Shown one piece after another: positions 1-7,173 of a DNA stretch of 64,000 bases. The stretch lies in assembly GCA_050179685.1 (NCBI GenBank), contig JBFXEW010000008.1:1-64000 (forward strand), read 5' to 3'. Made by a program: the position numbers and the translations under genes. A model generated the notes under the pieces. It saw only the letters and a program-made list of their open reading frames with translations, was not told the DNA's origin and made no database searches. The first letter of the stretch is position 1, and the number at the start of each line of letters is the position of its first letter. Source of the DNA: GWE2-40-63 sp050179685 (GTDB lineage: Bacteria > Bacteroidota > Bacteroidia > Bacteroidales > SZUA-534).

Positions 1-1
1 T

Positions 2-118
2 CTTCAATCCTATTTGGATGAATTTTGCTACAAATTAAACCGCAGGTACTTTGGTGATAGGCTATTCGACAGACTTGCAATTGCTATGTCTGATAATTAC
101 TGGTATAATAATGACTAA
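2..118 (+). mobile_element. IS1595-like (ISXO2-type) transposase, C-terminal end only
   Basis: Reading from base 2 gives 38 codons ending in TAA at 116-118. The peptide contains YLDEFCYKLNRRYFG and LFDRL, which resembles the conserved C-terminus of ISXO2-like DDE transposases of the IS1595 family. The 5' part lies outside the window. No terminal inverted repeat could be identified downstream, so the right end of the element is not defined. It borders an island of broken toxin genes, which fits a mobile-element scar. The family call is from memory of the motif and is moderately sure. Confidence 0.6.
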
Positions 119-303
119 TCATTAATTTTAATTAAGAGTTTTATTCTTTGTTGTAAACCCCATGCTTTACAATGTTTGGCCATTTAAAGTCGTTTCGCTT
201 TAGAACCCAAATACTTTCAAGTCATCAGCCAGGTTAATTAATTGAACTTCGCTAAAATTTACCACTTTCTGTGCAATGCTTTAACATGCCTTGGTGTGCA
301 AGG

Positions 304-432
304 TTATTTTTTGTTTTTTAAAATTTCCAATAATTTTTTCGGGTCTTGGCGATTGTCCCAGAAAGCGCTTATTAATATTTCTTGTTCAGTAACTTTATAG
401 AAAATACTGAATATCTGCAGTCCGAGTCCATC
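304..432 (-). pseudogene. RelE/ParE-type toxin remnant (C-terminal part)
   Basis: The minus strand reads FSIFYKVTEQEILISAFW, then DNRQDPKKL, ending in TAA at 304-306. This is the usual C-terminal strand and tail of RelE/ParE ribonuclease or gyrase toxins (an I-L-x-A-x-W/H-x-x-R-x-x-P pattern). Only about 40 codons are recognisable; the family is normally 90-110 residues. The N-terminal catalytic half is missing and the frame is continuous with the antitoxin remnant upstream except for one TAA. It cannot encode a functional toxin. Inference: the product of a deletion within a former toxin-antitoxin operon. Confidence 0.55.
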
Positions 433-630
433 TTACAGTCCGCTTAGCCATTCCAGATTTCGTTTGTCCATTGCTTCTTGAGAAATCAACCTGCCATTTT
501 TAATGTCCACCTCACTCATTTCCAGCAACTCTTTTTGTTCAGCGATAAGTTCCATCACATTAGCTTCCGCTGCGCTTGATGTAATCAGATTGTCTAGGGC
601 TATAAGAAAGTCCTTGTTTCTAATAGTCAG
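433..630 (-). pseudogene. Antitoxin remnant paired with the RelE/ParE fragment
   Basis: An open frame on the minus strand carries KDFLIALDNLITSS, then MELIAEQKELLEMSEVDI and LISQEAMDKRNLEWL, ending in TAA at 433-435. The segment ending in ISxExxxKxxLEWL resembles the C-terminal toxin-binding tail of small antitoxins paired with RelE/ParE toxins. There is no ATG in the N-terminal part of the frame; only a GTG-ATG pair lies inside. The upstream border coincides with the premature end of the truncated RhuM gene, so a deletion junction near 620-635 is likely. Family assignment is tentative. Confidence 0.45.
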
Positions 631-1129
631 AAATTATTTTCAACAATCCAATACTCTCATCATTTGTTAAAGTCTTATAATTTATAGCTTCACCTAAAAT
701 CTTTACAGATTGCTTTAATTCATTAAGTTTTTCGTTTTGCTCCTTTAATTTACGCTCATTCAAGGCATAACCTTTCAGTAGATACTCACTTAGAATTTTA
801 TTTGTCCAAATTCGAAATTGTCTACCTCTATCTGAATTCACTCTATATCCAATTGATAAAATTACGTCTAAATTATATATTCCAATTGGGCGATTTACTG
901 TTCTATTGCCTTCTTTTCGAACTTGTGCAATTTTTGCACTAGTTGATTTTTTATCCAGTTCATTGGTTTTGTATATGTTAGAGATATGGCGACCAATAGA
1001 AGTTCTGTCAGTTAAAAACAAATCTGAAATCTGATATTGATTAAGCCAAACGGTGTCATTGTCAACTCGAACTTCAATTTCAGTTGAGCCATCATCGCTT
1101 TTAAATATTTCAATCTGTTTATTATCCAT
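620..1129 (-). pseudogene. Truncated RhuM family protein
   Basis: The 169-residue product matches the N-terminal half of RhuM ('virulence RhuM') proteins: VDNDTVWLNQYQISDLF, then DRTSIGRHISNIY, IGIYNLDVILSIGYRVNS and GRQFRIWTNKIL. RhuM proteins usually have about 330 residues with a C-terminal Fic/Doc-like half. Here the frame stops right after the conserved GLLKIISDY segment, and the sequence that follows belongs to an unrelated antitoxin remnant. The gene is therefore probably a 3'-truncated pseudogene, although the N-terminal BRO-like half could still be expressed. RhuM function is poorly known; homologues occur in pathogenicity islands and defence or toxin contexts. Confidence 0.65.
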
Positions 1130-1511
1130 GAGTCAAATTACTAAATCAGATTCTTTATTCTATACAATTGGTGTTATGTTGATTTTAATGCATAGCAACT
1201 ATATGCTAAACGCCCCCCATTCCCTTTATCCACCCTAAATCGGAGTGTTTATGATAGGCAGGTGCGTTTATTTCTACCAGGTGTGCCCTTTGAGTTCACT
1301 TTTATTTGGTTTTAGCTAACCAAAACTATAAAATAATTTAACAAATAGCGGCTTTGCCTGGCATTATTTTACCACATAGTGCCTTACCGGCCGGCAAGCA
1401 AATTGCTATAGGGAAAGGTTTTAAGAGTGTGGGGTTTCGGGAATAAAAACAGTTATGCTATTTCAAGGAATTATCGTAAGCTATTTAAGAGCAAGGTGTA
1501 CTTCCAGCTTC
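1130..1511. other. Gene-free stretch between RhuM and the PIN toxin
   Basis: About 380 bases without a credible gene. It contains repeat copy R1 (1234-1331) and, within it, a short palindrome in which TTTGGTT and AACCAAA flank six bases (1305-1324). The rest shows no recognisable promoter or coding signal. It is probably the downstream tail of the PIN toxin operon plus repeat sequence. Confidence 0.5.
1234..1331. repeat. Island repeat copy R1
   Basis: Shares with copy R3 the ordered blocks CCTAAATCGG, ACCAGGTG and ATTTGGTTTTAGC at similar spacing, and with copy R2 the block GTTCACTT followed by ATTTGGTTTTAGC. Unlike R2 and R3 it continues with TAACCAAA rather than CTGGCAAAGC. It lies between the RhuM remnant and the PIN toxin gene. 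Confidence 0.6.
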
Positions 1512-1925
1512 TTATATTTCGTTTAAGAATTCAGCCATTGAAACTATTTTCGTTTCACCAATCTTTTTCAAAGTAAGTAAGTCATTATCGCCAGAAACTA
1601 AATAGCTTGCTTTTCCATCAATAGCCAGGTTTAACAGAAAATTATCTTTAAAGTCGCGGCAAACCTTCACATTTGACTTTACATCTACCAATCTTCCAAT
1701 TGAATCAAATGCCAATAATAATCTTTCAATGACAGTGTCCGAAAAATATTTTTTAAATTTTGGTCGATTGGTAACGGTAATAAACTCTTCAATCAATTCT
1801 TTTGAGAATAAAAGTTGGATTTTGTTAGAAGCAATTAATTTATCCAGTTGGGTATAATTTTTTGAAATTAGAAAGCTAATCCAGAGGTTCGTATCAATAA
1901 TAACCGGTATTTTCTTAGTCTTCAT
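1512..1925 (-). CDS. PIN domain toxin (VapC-like, COG1569 type)
   Basis: A PIN-domain ribonuclease of about 137 residues. Visible acidic residues fit the PIN active site: VIIDTNLWISFL near the N-terminus (Asp 11), KELIEEF, CRDFKDNFLLNLAI and VSGDNDLL. Such toxins cleave RNA with a divalent metal and are neutralised by a co-encoded antitoxin. I choose the ATG at 1925 rather than the one at 1949 because it follows a purine-rich AAGAGGT stretch and gives a compact 11-base overlap with the antitoxin gene, typical of translational coupling. It is full length for the family. It belongs to the island of toxin-type genes and appears intact. Confidence 0.8.
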   Translation of the reverse strand: MKTKKIPVIIDTNLWISFLISKNYTQLDKLIASNKIQLLFSKELIEEFITVTNRPKFKKYFSDTVIERLLLAFDSIGRLVDVKSNVKVCRDFKDNFLLNLAIDGKASYLVSGDNDLLTLKKIGETKIVSMAEFLNEI

Positions 1926-2130
1926 ACCTCTTTTTTCTAACTGCTTCAACTTCCGCAGTTATTTCGTCCAAAGCAGGGGCATTATTGGAATTCCTACGGA
2001 GATTGGTTAATAAATCCATGAAATCTGATTGACATTTTTCTTTTTTTATACTGATTAAATTTAAATCAGCTAGTCCTTTCAGAATATTCTTTGCTTTTGG
2101 ATTTAATATTTCAATTCGAATCGTTTCCAT
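1915..2130 (-). CDS. Putative antitoxin of the PIN toxin
   Basis: A 71-residue protein beginning METIRIEILNPKAKNIL, with a charged C-terminus ending in AVRKKRYED. It lies immediately upstream of the PIN toxin gene and overlaps it by 11 bases. The N-terminal strand-rich segment followed by a variable charged tail is usual for small Bacteroidota antitoxins that pair with COG1569 PIN toxins. No specific DNA-binding fold can be proven by eye. A TAnnTTTG promoter element sits about 17 bases upstream. Such antitoxins normally repress their own operon; that is inference here. Confidence 0.7.
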   Translation of the reverse strand: METIRIEILNPKAKNILKGLADLNLISIKKEKCQSDFMDLLTNLRRNSNNAPALDEITAEVEAVRKKRYED

Positions 2131-2146
2131 TTCAAAGACTTTTTAA

Positions 2147-2154
2147 CAAAGTTA
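2147..2154 (-). promoter_or_regulatory. -7 element TAACTTTG of the PIN toxin-antitoxin operon
   Basis: On the minus strand the sequence TAACTTTG matches the Bacteroidota -7 consensus TAnnTTTG and lies 17 bases before the antitoxin start codon. No clear -33 element was found at the usual distance. Confidence 0.5.
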
Positions 2155-2197
2155 ATATTTTTACTGAGAAGTTGTTTTATTGAAGCAACAGTTCAAA

Positions 2198-2249
2198 GTG
2201 CAGTTTGGGTTCACTTATATTTGGTTTTAGCCTGGCAAAGCAATAAAAC
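2198..2249. repeat. Island repeat copy R2
   Basis: Shares GTGCAGTTTG and the block from ATTTGGTTTTAGC through CTGGCAAAGC with copy R3, and GTTCACTT with copy R1. It lies between the Fic gene and the antitoxin gene and lacks the CCTAAATCGG half. Confidence 0.6.
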
Positions 2250-2251
2250 AA

Positions 2252-3133
2252 TCATTCATTTTCCTCGTAATAATAGGAATAGTCAATCCCTTTCAGGAAC
2301 ATTTCACGGTCGTTTATTTTGTTTGTGAGTGCTTCTTCAAGCAGCGATTTTAGCAAATTACTATCGCTTGGCCTCAGCATCATTGCGTTCATATAATCCG
2401 ACTTGCTTATTTTACTCCAATCGACACATTTTTTTAGGTGTTTTTTCAATAACAAATCAAGCCAAATACGGGTGCTTCTGCCATTGCCTTCCATAAAGGG
2501 GTGTGCAATGTTCATCTCTACATATTTATTAACTATAGCATCAAAAGTGGTTTCGGGCATTTCTTCAATCTGTTTTAAGGTCTCGCCCAGGAATTGTGAA
2601 ACTGCAAATTGAAATCCTCCTTTTGAAATGTTTTTTTGCCGTATTTGACCGGCAAAATCATACAAACCACCAAACAAATAGGCATGTATCTGCTGCAAAC
2701 CATTTACAGTGCCAACTTCAATGCTGTTGATAAAAGAACTGTCATATAAAGCATAAGCTTTTGCTTTGCTTTCTCCGTCAATACTGTCATCGCTAAATGT
2801 AAACCACTCGATAAAACGATTTGCTTTTTTGCCCGGGAACTGTTTACCCAATTCAATTATCCCCTTGTAATCCAGCACATCAGTTAATCGTTTTTTACCA
2901 TCAGGCGCAAGTAGTTTCAACTGAGTAGTAACACTAACCACTTCACTATTTTCTTTTTTTAATTTGGCTTTTAGATACTTCCAGTAGTTACGGGTTTTAC
3001 TATAATCATTTTGGTTGGTAAGCACAGCAACAATATCCAAAACCGAAAACCACCATTTGGCATTTTCTTCGTCCCAAATAGCACGCACCTCGCGGTCGTC
3101 AAAGAAACGTACAGATATTTTTGCACTACTCAT
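2252..3133 (-). CDS. Fic domain protein with BRO-type N-terminal domain
   Basis: A 293-residue protein. Residues 5-110 (VRFFDDREVRAIWDEENAKW, WWFSVLDIVAVLT) resemble a BRO/Bro-N domain. Residues 130-290 are a Fic domain with the complete motif HPFMEGNGRSTR at 211-222, including catalytic His 211 and the Asn-Gly-Arg anion hole, so AMP transfer is expected. The flap EVGTVNGLQQIHAYLFG precedes it. The C-terminus has SYYYEE at 286-291, close to the class III inhibitory motif [S/T]xxxE[G/N], which would make the enzyme self-inhibited. The usual G/N after Glu 290 is Glu here. It is intact and neighbours the PIN toxin pair. No separate antitoxin is visible. Confidence 0.82.
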   Translation of the reverse strand: MSSAKISVRFFDDREVRAIWDEENAKWWFSVLDIVAVLTNQNDYSKTRNYWKYLKAKLKKENSEVVSVTTQLKLLAPDGKKRLTDVLDYKGIIELGKQFPGKKANRFIEWFTFSDDSIDGESKAKAYALYDSSFINSIEVGTVNGLQQIHAYLFGGLYDFAGQIRQKNISKGGFQFAVSQFLGETLKQIEEMPETTFDAIVNKYVEMNIAHPFMEGNGRSTRIWLDLLLKKHLKKCVDWSKISKSDYMNAMMLRPSDSNLLKSLLEEALTNKINDREMFLKGIDYSYYYEENE

Positions 3134-3169
3134 GATTTAACATATTCTGTTAAACTATAATTTTCAAAC

Positions 3170-3177
3170 CAAAGATA
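3170..3177 (-). promoter_or_regulatory. -7 element TATCTTTG of the Fic gene
   Basis: Minus-strand TATCTTTG matches TAnnTTTG and lies 36 bases upstream of the Fic start codon. Confidence 0.45.
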
Positions 3178-3265
3178 AGCTATTTTCTATCTTGTAACCA
3201 CTACCTGCTCAAATGTCAACCTCAACCAAAACAATAGATTACCGTACCTATTTTCCATAATCTTC

Positions 3266-3360
3266 CCTAAATCGGGCTAATAACTGAAAGGGTTTACGTT
3301 TGGTTTTACCAGGTGCAGTTTGTATTTATTGTATTTGGTTTTAGCCTGGCAAAGCTATAA
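3266..3360. repeat. Island repeat copy R3
   Basis: The longest copy: CCTAAATCGG, ACCAGGTG, GTGCAGTTTG, ATTTGGTTTTAGC and CTGGCAAAGC in order. It matches R1 in its left half and R2 in its right half. It lies upstream of the Fic gene at the island border. Confidence 0.6.
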
Positions 3361-3404
3361 AGCTCCCCGATGCAAGCAGACGGGTTATCTACAAAGAGTT
3401 TTCG

Positions 3405-3516
3405 TATTATCCCCTCAAAAAAACACTTGTTCCAATGGAACAGCGCAAGTCCTTCCGTCGCAGCGGAAAAGTGCCCGAACAGCGGAAGATGAAACAGGCT
3501 TACCTAAACGACATTG
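3405..3516. repeat. Dispersed intergenic repeat, copy A
   Basis: Contains ATCCCCTCAA, ACTTGTTCC, GGAACAG and GCAAGTCCTTCC in the same order as the stretch at 29333-29430, and ends in a related GACATTGAA versus GATATTGAA. The core is an imperfect palindrome (TTGTTCC...GGAACA). Such elements recur in intergenic regions of Bacteroidota genomes; their function is unknown. Confidence 0.65.
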
Positions 3517-3528
3517 AATTAGCTACCC

Positions 3529-5646
3529 TTATTTGGCATTTTTTTGTTCGGGATATTCAATGCGCGCGTGGTAAATATTCATCAGCTTTTGCTTAAAGAC
3601 TTCTTTTACCATCGAAATTTCCTTAAAGGTAATGTCGGCTTCTTCGAATTGATTGTCTTCAATCTGATTGTTTATAATTTTTTCGACCAACTCGTCGATG
3701 CTGTTTTGGTTGTATTCCTTTAGGGTACGGGAAGCAGCTTCAACCGAATCGGCCATCATTAAAACAGCAGTTTCTTTGGTAAAAGGAGCCGGCCCGGGGT
3801 AAGTAAACTGCGACACATCGGGCACCGAACCATTATTTTCGTTGGCTTTTTTGGTATAGAAATATTTCACCAGTCCGGTTCCGTGGTGGGTAAATATAAA
3901 ATCGACTACCGGCTTGGGTAATTTGTATTTGCGTGCCAGTTCAGCGCCATAATGTACGTGCTGAATAATCATTTCGGCACTCTTTTCGTATTTCAATCCG
4001 TCGTGCGGATTATTTCCGCTTTGATTTTCGACAAAGAAACCCGGTGCCCCGGTTTTTCCAATATCGTGATACATAGCGCCCACGCGAATTAAGAGGGCGT
4101 TTCCTCCTATTTTTCGGGTGGCTGCTTCGGCCAGATTCGATACCTGTATTACATGATGAAAAGTTCCCGGAGCTTTTTCAGCCAGTTCGCGTAAAGCGGG
4201 GTGGTTGGTATCAGACAATTCCATAAGGGTAACATCGGACAGGAAACCAAAAAGCTTTTCAAAAATAAAAATCAGCGGATAGCTTATCAGTAATAAAAGA
4301 CCATTGCCAACAAACCATAAATAATGGGAATAATTTACCTTTAAAATAGAGCCCTCCTGCATAATGGCTAAGGCCGTATAGGCCACAATATAGGTAAGCA
4401 TAATGTAACCCACGGCAGCAAAAAGTTGTCCGCGCCGGTGAAGCTGGGTTAAACTAAAAATAGAAACGGCTCCGGCCAAAAACTGAAGAAAAATAAACTC
4501 AAAACTATTGGGCGCTAAAAAGCCAATAATCATGATGGTTACAATGTGAATGTAAAATGCCAGACGCGAATCGTAAAAGGCATGAATTATTATGGGAAGC
4601 ATTACAAAAGGAACCAGATAAATACTTACCTGATTAAAACGCACTACCAGGCTGGCCGAAATAAACATAAGCAAAACCATCATTAAAATAAAGAGCGTTT
4701 TTTGCATGCTATCGAGAATCTCTTTCCTGAAATGGTATAAAAACAGGTAAAGCACTAAAAAGGCAAACAACACCACTATTACATGGCCTAAAAACAACCA
4801 GCGCAAAAAAGTGCTCGAACCCAGAATATTCTGGTATTCGCGCTTTAAGGATTCAAGCATCCGGAAGTTCTCGTCCAGAACCAGGTCGCCGCGCGAAATA
4901 ATCCGCTCACCGGCTTGCACCATTCCGCGCTTTAACGAAATATTATCCAATAAATCGTCGCGTACTTTTAAAGAAGTTTCCTCATCGTACTTCAGGTTTT
5001 GGGCCACAAAATCGTAAAGCTTTATGTTTTCAACCAAAGTAATTAGCTCAGGGTGTTCCGGAAAATCTTTTCGCAGCTTTTTGCTGATGTAGCCGTAGGC
5101 AATCTTTTGGGTAAATACCTCTTCCACATCCCGATTTTCAGCAATACCATCTTTTAAAATAACTATAGTACTTCCTTTTTGGGTTTTGTCGAGCACCTCG
5201 GCAAAATCGACCACCCCTTTTTCGTAAATAAAATCCAACAGGCTTTTGCCATAATTTAAAAGAAACGTAGATAAAGTATCGGGAATAACATATTTTGGAT
5301 AAAGTTTCTCCAGTATTTGTTCTGCCTCGTCGGCTCGCAAAGGAAAATCGAGCACAAATTTATTGATTTGATGAGCACCCACCTCAACATTTAACTTAAA
5401 ATAAGGCCTGTAATGCCTCAACACGCTATCACGGGCCATTTTTAGCTCGTTACTCGATTTATAAATAGCAAAATCGAAAGGCGCAATTAAATCTTCGTGC
5501 TGCCAGGGCGCACCTTTTTGATACTCATATTTAAACTTTCCCTTCGACGGAAAAAGATAAACACAAATACCGGCAGCCAATACAAATAAAATAACAATAT
5601 AAATTCGCTTTGAATTTTTTGAAATACTATCGGAAAACTTACTCAT
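3529..5646 (-). CDS. pgpH: 7TM-HD family phosphohydrolase, cyclic-di-AMP phosphodiesterase (PgpH-like)
   Basis: A 705-residue membrane enzyme. Residues 13-32 form one membrane segment, 33-280 an extracytoplasmic 7TMR-HDED domain, 282-463 a seven-helix membrane block, and 490-640 a cytoplasmic HD domain. HD-domain motifs are visible: FHHVIQVSNLAEAA, MYHDIGKTGAPGFF (His 527, Asp 528), HVHYGAELARKY and FTHHGTGL. PgpH proteins hydrolyse c-di-AMP to pApA and so tune osmotic and cell-wall balance. Length and domain order are those of the family. It stands alone on the minus strand, divergent from the NlpC/P60 gene. The substrate is inferred from the family. Confidence 0.88.
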   Translation of the reverse strand: MSKFSDSISKNSKRIYIVILFVLAAGICVYLFPSKGKFKYEYQKGAPWQHEDLIAPFDFAIYKSSNELKMARDSVLRHYRPYFKLNVEVGAHQINKFVLDFPLRADEAEQILEKLYPKYVIPDTLSTFLLNYGKSLLDFIYEKGVVDFAEVLDKTQKGSTIVILKDGIAENRDVEEVFTQKIAYGYISKKLRKDFPEHPELITLVENIKLYDFVAQNLKYDEETSLKVRDDLLDNISLKRGMVQAGERIISRGDLVLDENFRMLESLKREYQNILGSSTFLRWLFLGHVIVVLFAFLVLYLFLYHFRKEILDSMQKTLFILMMVLLMFISASLVVRFNQVSIYLVPFVMLPIIIHAFYDSRLAFYIHIVTIMIIGFLAPNSFEFIFLQFLAGAVSIFSLTQLHRRGQLFAAVGYIMLTYIVAYTALAIMQEGSILKVNYSHYLWFVGNGLLLLISYPLIFIFEKLFGFLSDVTLMELSDTNHPALRELAEKAPGTFHHVIQVSNLAEAATRKIGGNALLIRVGAMYHDIGKTGAPGFFVENQSGNNPHDGLKYEKSAEMIIQHVHYGAELARKYKLPKPVVDFIFTHHGTGLVKYFYTKKANENNGSVPDVSQFTYPGPAPFTKETAVLMMADSVEAASRTLKEYNQNSIDELVEKIINNQIEDNQFEEADITFKEISMVKEVFKQKLMNIYHARIEYPEQKNAK

Positions 5647-5739
5647 TTTTAGCTTTTTTGCGAGTTATTGATGCCACTAATTTAGTCGCTTTAATTCATA
5701 AATCAATAATATTGCGTGTGGATTTTAGCCAACGTTTTC

Positions 5740-5747
5740 TAACTTTG
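5740..5747 (+). promoter_or_regulatory. -7 element TAACTTTG of the NlpC/P60 gene
   Basis: TAACTTTG fits TAnnTTTG and lies 39 bases before the start codon at 5786, in the divergent region between pgpH and the peptidase gene. Confidence 0.5.
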
Positions 5748-5785
5748 GCTTGAAAATTATCCTGAATTAACTTAAACCAAAGCAA

Positions 5786-6565
5786 ATGTCGACTCACTTT
5801 TCTGTTTGCAATCAGTCAATTATACCAGTCCGGGCCCAGGCTTCCGAAACTTCCGAGTTGGTAAGTCAGCTTTTGTTCGGAGAGCTTTTTACGGTAACTG
5901 AATCAAATAAAAACTGGGTTCACATACAAAATGCCTTTGATAATTATACCGGCTGGATCGATAAAAAGCTGGTAAGCGAACTTTCACAGGAAGCCTACGA
6001 GCAACTCAATACATCCCCCTCAATTACTTTAACAAAACCATTTAATTTGCTGCTCACCCACAATAAATCGCCGCTATGGGTTCCGGCTGGTTCAAGCGTA
6101 CCCAAACCCAATGCCGAAGGTTGTTTTTATTTGGGAAATCAGGCGTTTTACTTGAAAGACGATTTTTACTTCAGTCGTTCGTCGGAACAAAAACCCGAAA
6201 CACTGGCCAAACAATTTTTAAATGCGCCTTATTTGTGGGGAGGAAAAACCATTTTTGGAATGGATTGCTCCGGATTTACCCAGATGGTTTATAAACTAAT
6301 TCAAGTGGCGCTGCCGCGCGATGCATCGCAGCAGGTGATGCATGGCACAACCGTCGATTTTTTGGAAGTGGCACAAAGCGGCGATTTGGCTTTTTTCGAC
6401 AATGCCGATGGCGCTATTATTCACGTGGGGATTTTACTAAACCAACACCAGATAATACATGCTTCGGGCAGTGTCCGTATCGATACCATCGATCACCAGG
6501 GAATTTTTAATTCCGAAACACAGAACTATTCGCATAAGCTACGCATTATCAAACGTTTAATTTAA
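5786..6565 (+). CDS. SH3 and NlpC/P60 domain cell-wall peptidase (C40 family)
   Basis: A 259-residue protein. Residues 5-65 form a bacterial SH3-like domain (PVRAQASETSELVSQLLFGE), then a second SH3-like region, and residues 135-258 an NlpC/P60 catalytic domain. Catalytic residues are visible: Cys 161 in GMDCSGFTQ, His 213 in IIHVGI and His 225 in IIHASG. The family cuts the gamma-D-Glu to meso-diaminopimelate bond of muropeptides. There is no signal peptide, so it may act on imported muropeptides in the cytoplasm, as a dipeptidyl-peptidase VI type enzyme. This localisation is inference. It is followed closely by a small membrane peptide and a Nudix gene. Confidence 0.87.
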   Translation: MSTHFSVCNQSIIPVRAQASETSELVSQLLFGELFTVTESNKNWVHIQNAFDNYTGWIDKKLVSELSQEAYEQLNTSPSITLTKPFNLLLTHNKSPLWVPAGSSVPKPNAEGCFYLGNQAFYLKDDFYFSRSSEQKPETLAKQFLNAPYLWGGKTIFGMDCSGFTQMVYKLIQVALPRDASQQVMHGTTVDFLEVAQSGDLAFFDNADGAIIHVGILLNQHQIIHASGSVRIDTIDHQGIFNSETQNYSHKLRIIKRLI

Positions 6566-6576
6566 TTTTCTGCATC

Positions 6577-6681
6577 ATGACCCCTTCGCTTATTGTCAAA
6601 CTGGTATTTTTAGCTACGCTGCTGCTTATTGTGTTCTATTTTTGGAACAAAGAGAAAAAGAAAGATGAAAACGAATCGTAA
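6577..6681 (+). CDS. Small single-pass membrane protein, 34 residues
   Basis: An ATG at 6577 opens a 34-codon frame ending in TAA at 6679-6681. The product is a short N-terminus, a hydrophobic helix (LIVKLVFLATLLLIVFYFW) and a strongly charged tail, NKEKKKDENES. It lies 11 bases after the NlpC/P60 gene and 16 bases before the Nudix gene, so it would be co-transcribed. The clean helix plus positive-inside tail suggests a real small protein, but no family is recognised. Comparison with the same locus in related genomes would decide whether the frame is conserved. Confidence 0.5.
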   Translation: MTPSLIVKLVFLATLLLIVFYFWNKEKKKDENES

Positions 6682-6697
6682 CGATTACCATTAACTT

Positions 6698-7123
6698 ATG
6701 TTTAGCTATCGTTATCCAAGACCCATGGTTACTACCGACATTGTAGTCTTTAAAAAAGATGCGGAGGGAGTAAAAATTTTATTAATCGAAAGGGGAAATC
6801 CTCCTTTTAAAGGACAATGGGCTTTACCGGGCGGATTTGTCGACGAAAACGAAGCACTAAAAACCGCTGCTCTGCGCGAACTCAAAGAAGAAACCCATCT
6901 TGAAGGCATTGAACTAAGCCAGTTGCATACTTTTGGCAATCCGGGTCGCGATCCGCGGGGGCATAACATTAGCATTGTTTACATGGGCTGGCTTAGCGAC
7001 GAAAAACAACAAGCCACAGCCGGCGACGATGCCAAAAAGCTTGCCTGGTTTCCAATTAACCACTTGCCCCAACTGGCTTTCGACCACCAGGAAATTATTT
7101 CCCTGGCTGTAAAAAAGCTATAA
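6698..7123 (+). CDS. Nudix hydrolase
   Basis: A 141-residue protein with a Nudix box at residues 46-68: Gly 46, Glu 52, then RELKEE at 60-65. The spacing fits Gx5Ex7REUxEE; the Gly of the final xGU is replaced by His in ETHL. This subfamily, with GNPPFKGQWALPGGFVDENE and a downstream GNPGRDPRGH, is close to ADP-ribose or 8-oxo-nucleotide type hydrolases, including the Nudix part of NrtR-like regulators, but no regulator domain is present. Substrate unknown. Its 3' end converges on the PLP-enzyme gene across a shared terminator. Confidence 0.85.
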   Translation: MFSYRYPRPMVTTDIVVFKKDAEGVKILLIERGNPPFKGQWALPGGFVDENEALKTAALRELKEETHLEGIELSQLHTFGNPGRDPRGHNISIVYMGWLSDEKQQATAGDDAKKLAWFPINHLPQLAFDHQEIISLAVKKL

Positions 7124-7127
7124 AAAA

Positions 7128-7149
7128 AGGCCTCCTTAAAAGGAAGCCT
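7128..7149. terminator. Bidirectional terminator hairpin
   Basis: Inverted repeat AGGCCTCCTT / AAGGAAGCCT with one mismatch, preceded by an A run and followed by ATTTTAT. It separates the convergent Nudix (+) and PLP-enzyme (-) genes. Confidence 0.75.
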
Positions 7150-7173
7150 GATTTTATTCGTAAGAATTCTATC

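Larger units (their letters stand above)
3134..3528. other. Gene-free stretch between the Fic gene and pgpH
   Basis: About 395 bases. It holds the Fic promoter element (3170-3177), repeat copy R3 (3266-3360) and a dispersed intergenic repeat (3405-3516) that recurs near 29333. Short open frames here are not gene-like. This is the border between the accessory island and conserved chromosome. Confidence 0.6.

Noticed and set aside
1053..1238. Plus-strand 61-codon frame over the start of RhuM
   Set aside because: Antisense shadow of RhuM, low complexity, no own signals.
1234..3360. Integron cassettes with attC sites between toxin modules
   Set aside because: The repeats lack paired R'/R'' core sites (GTTRRRY/RYYYAAC) and the large imperfect palindrome expected of attC; no integrase seen.
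3320..3517. Plus-strand 65-codon frame before pgpH
   Set aside because: It runs through repeat R3 and the dispersed repeat and has no family features.
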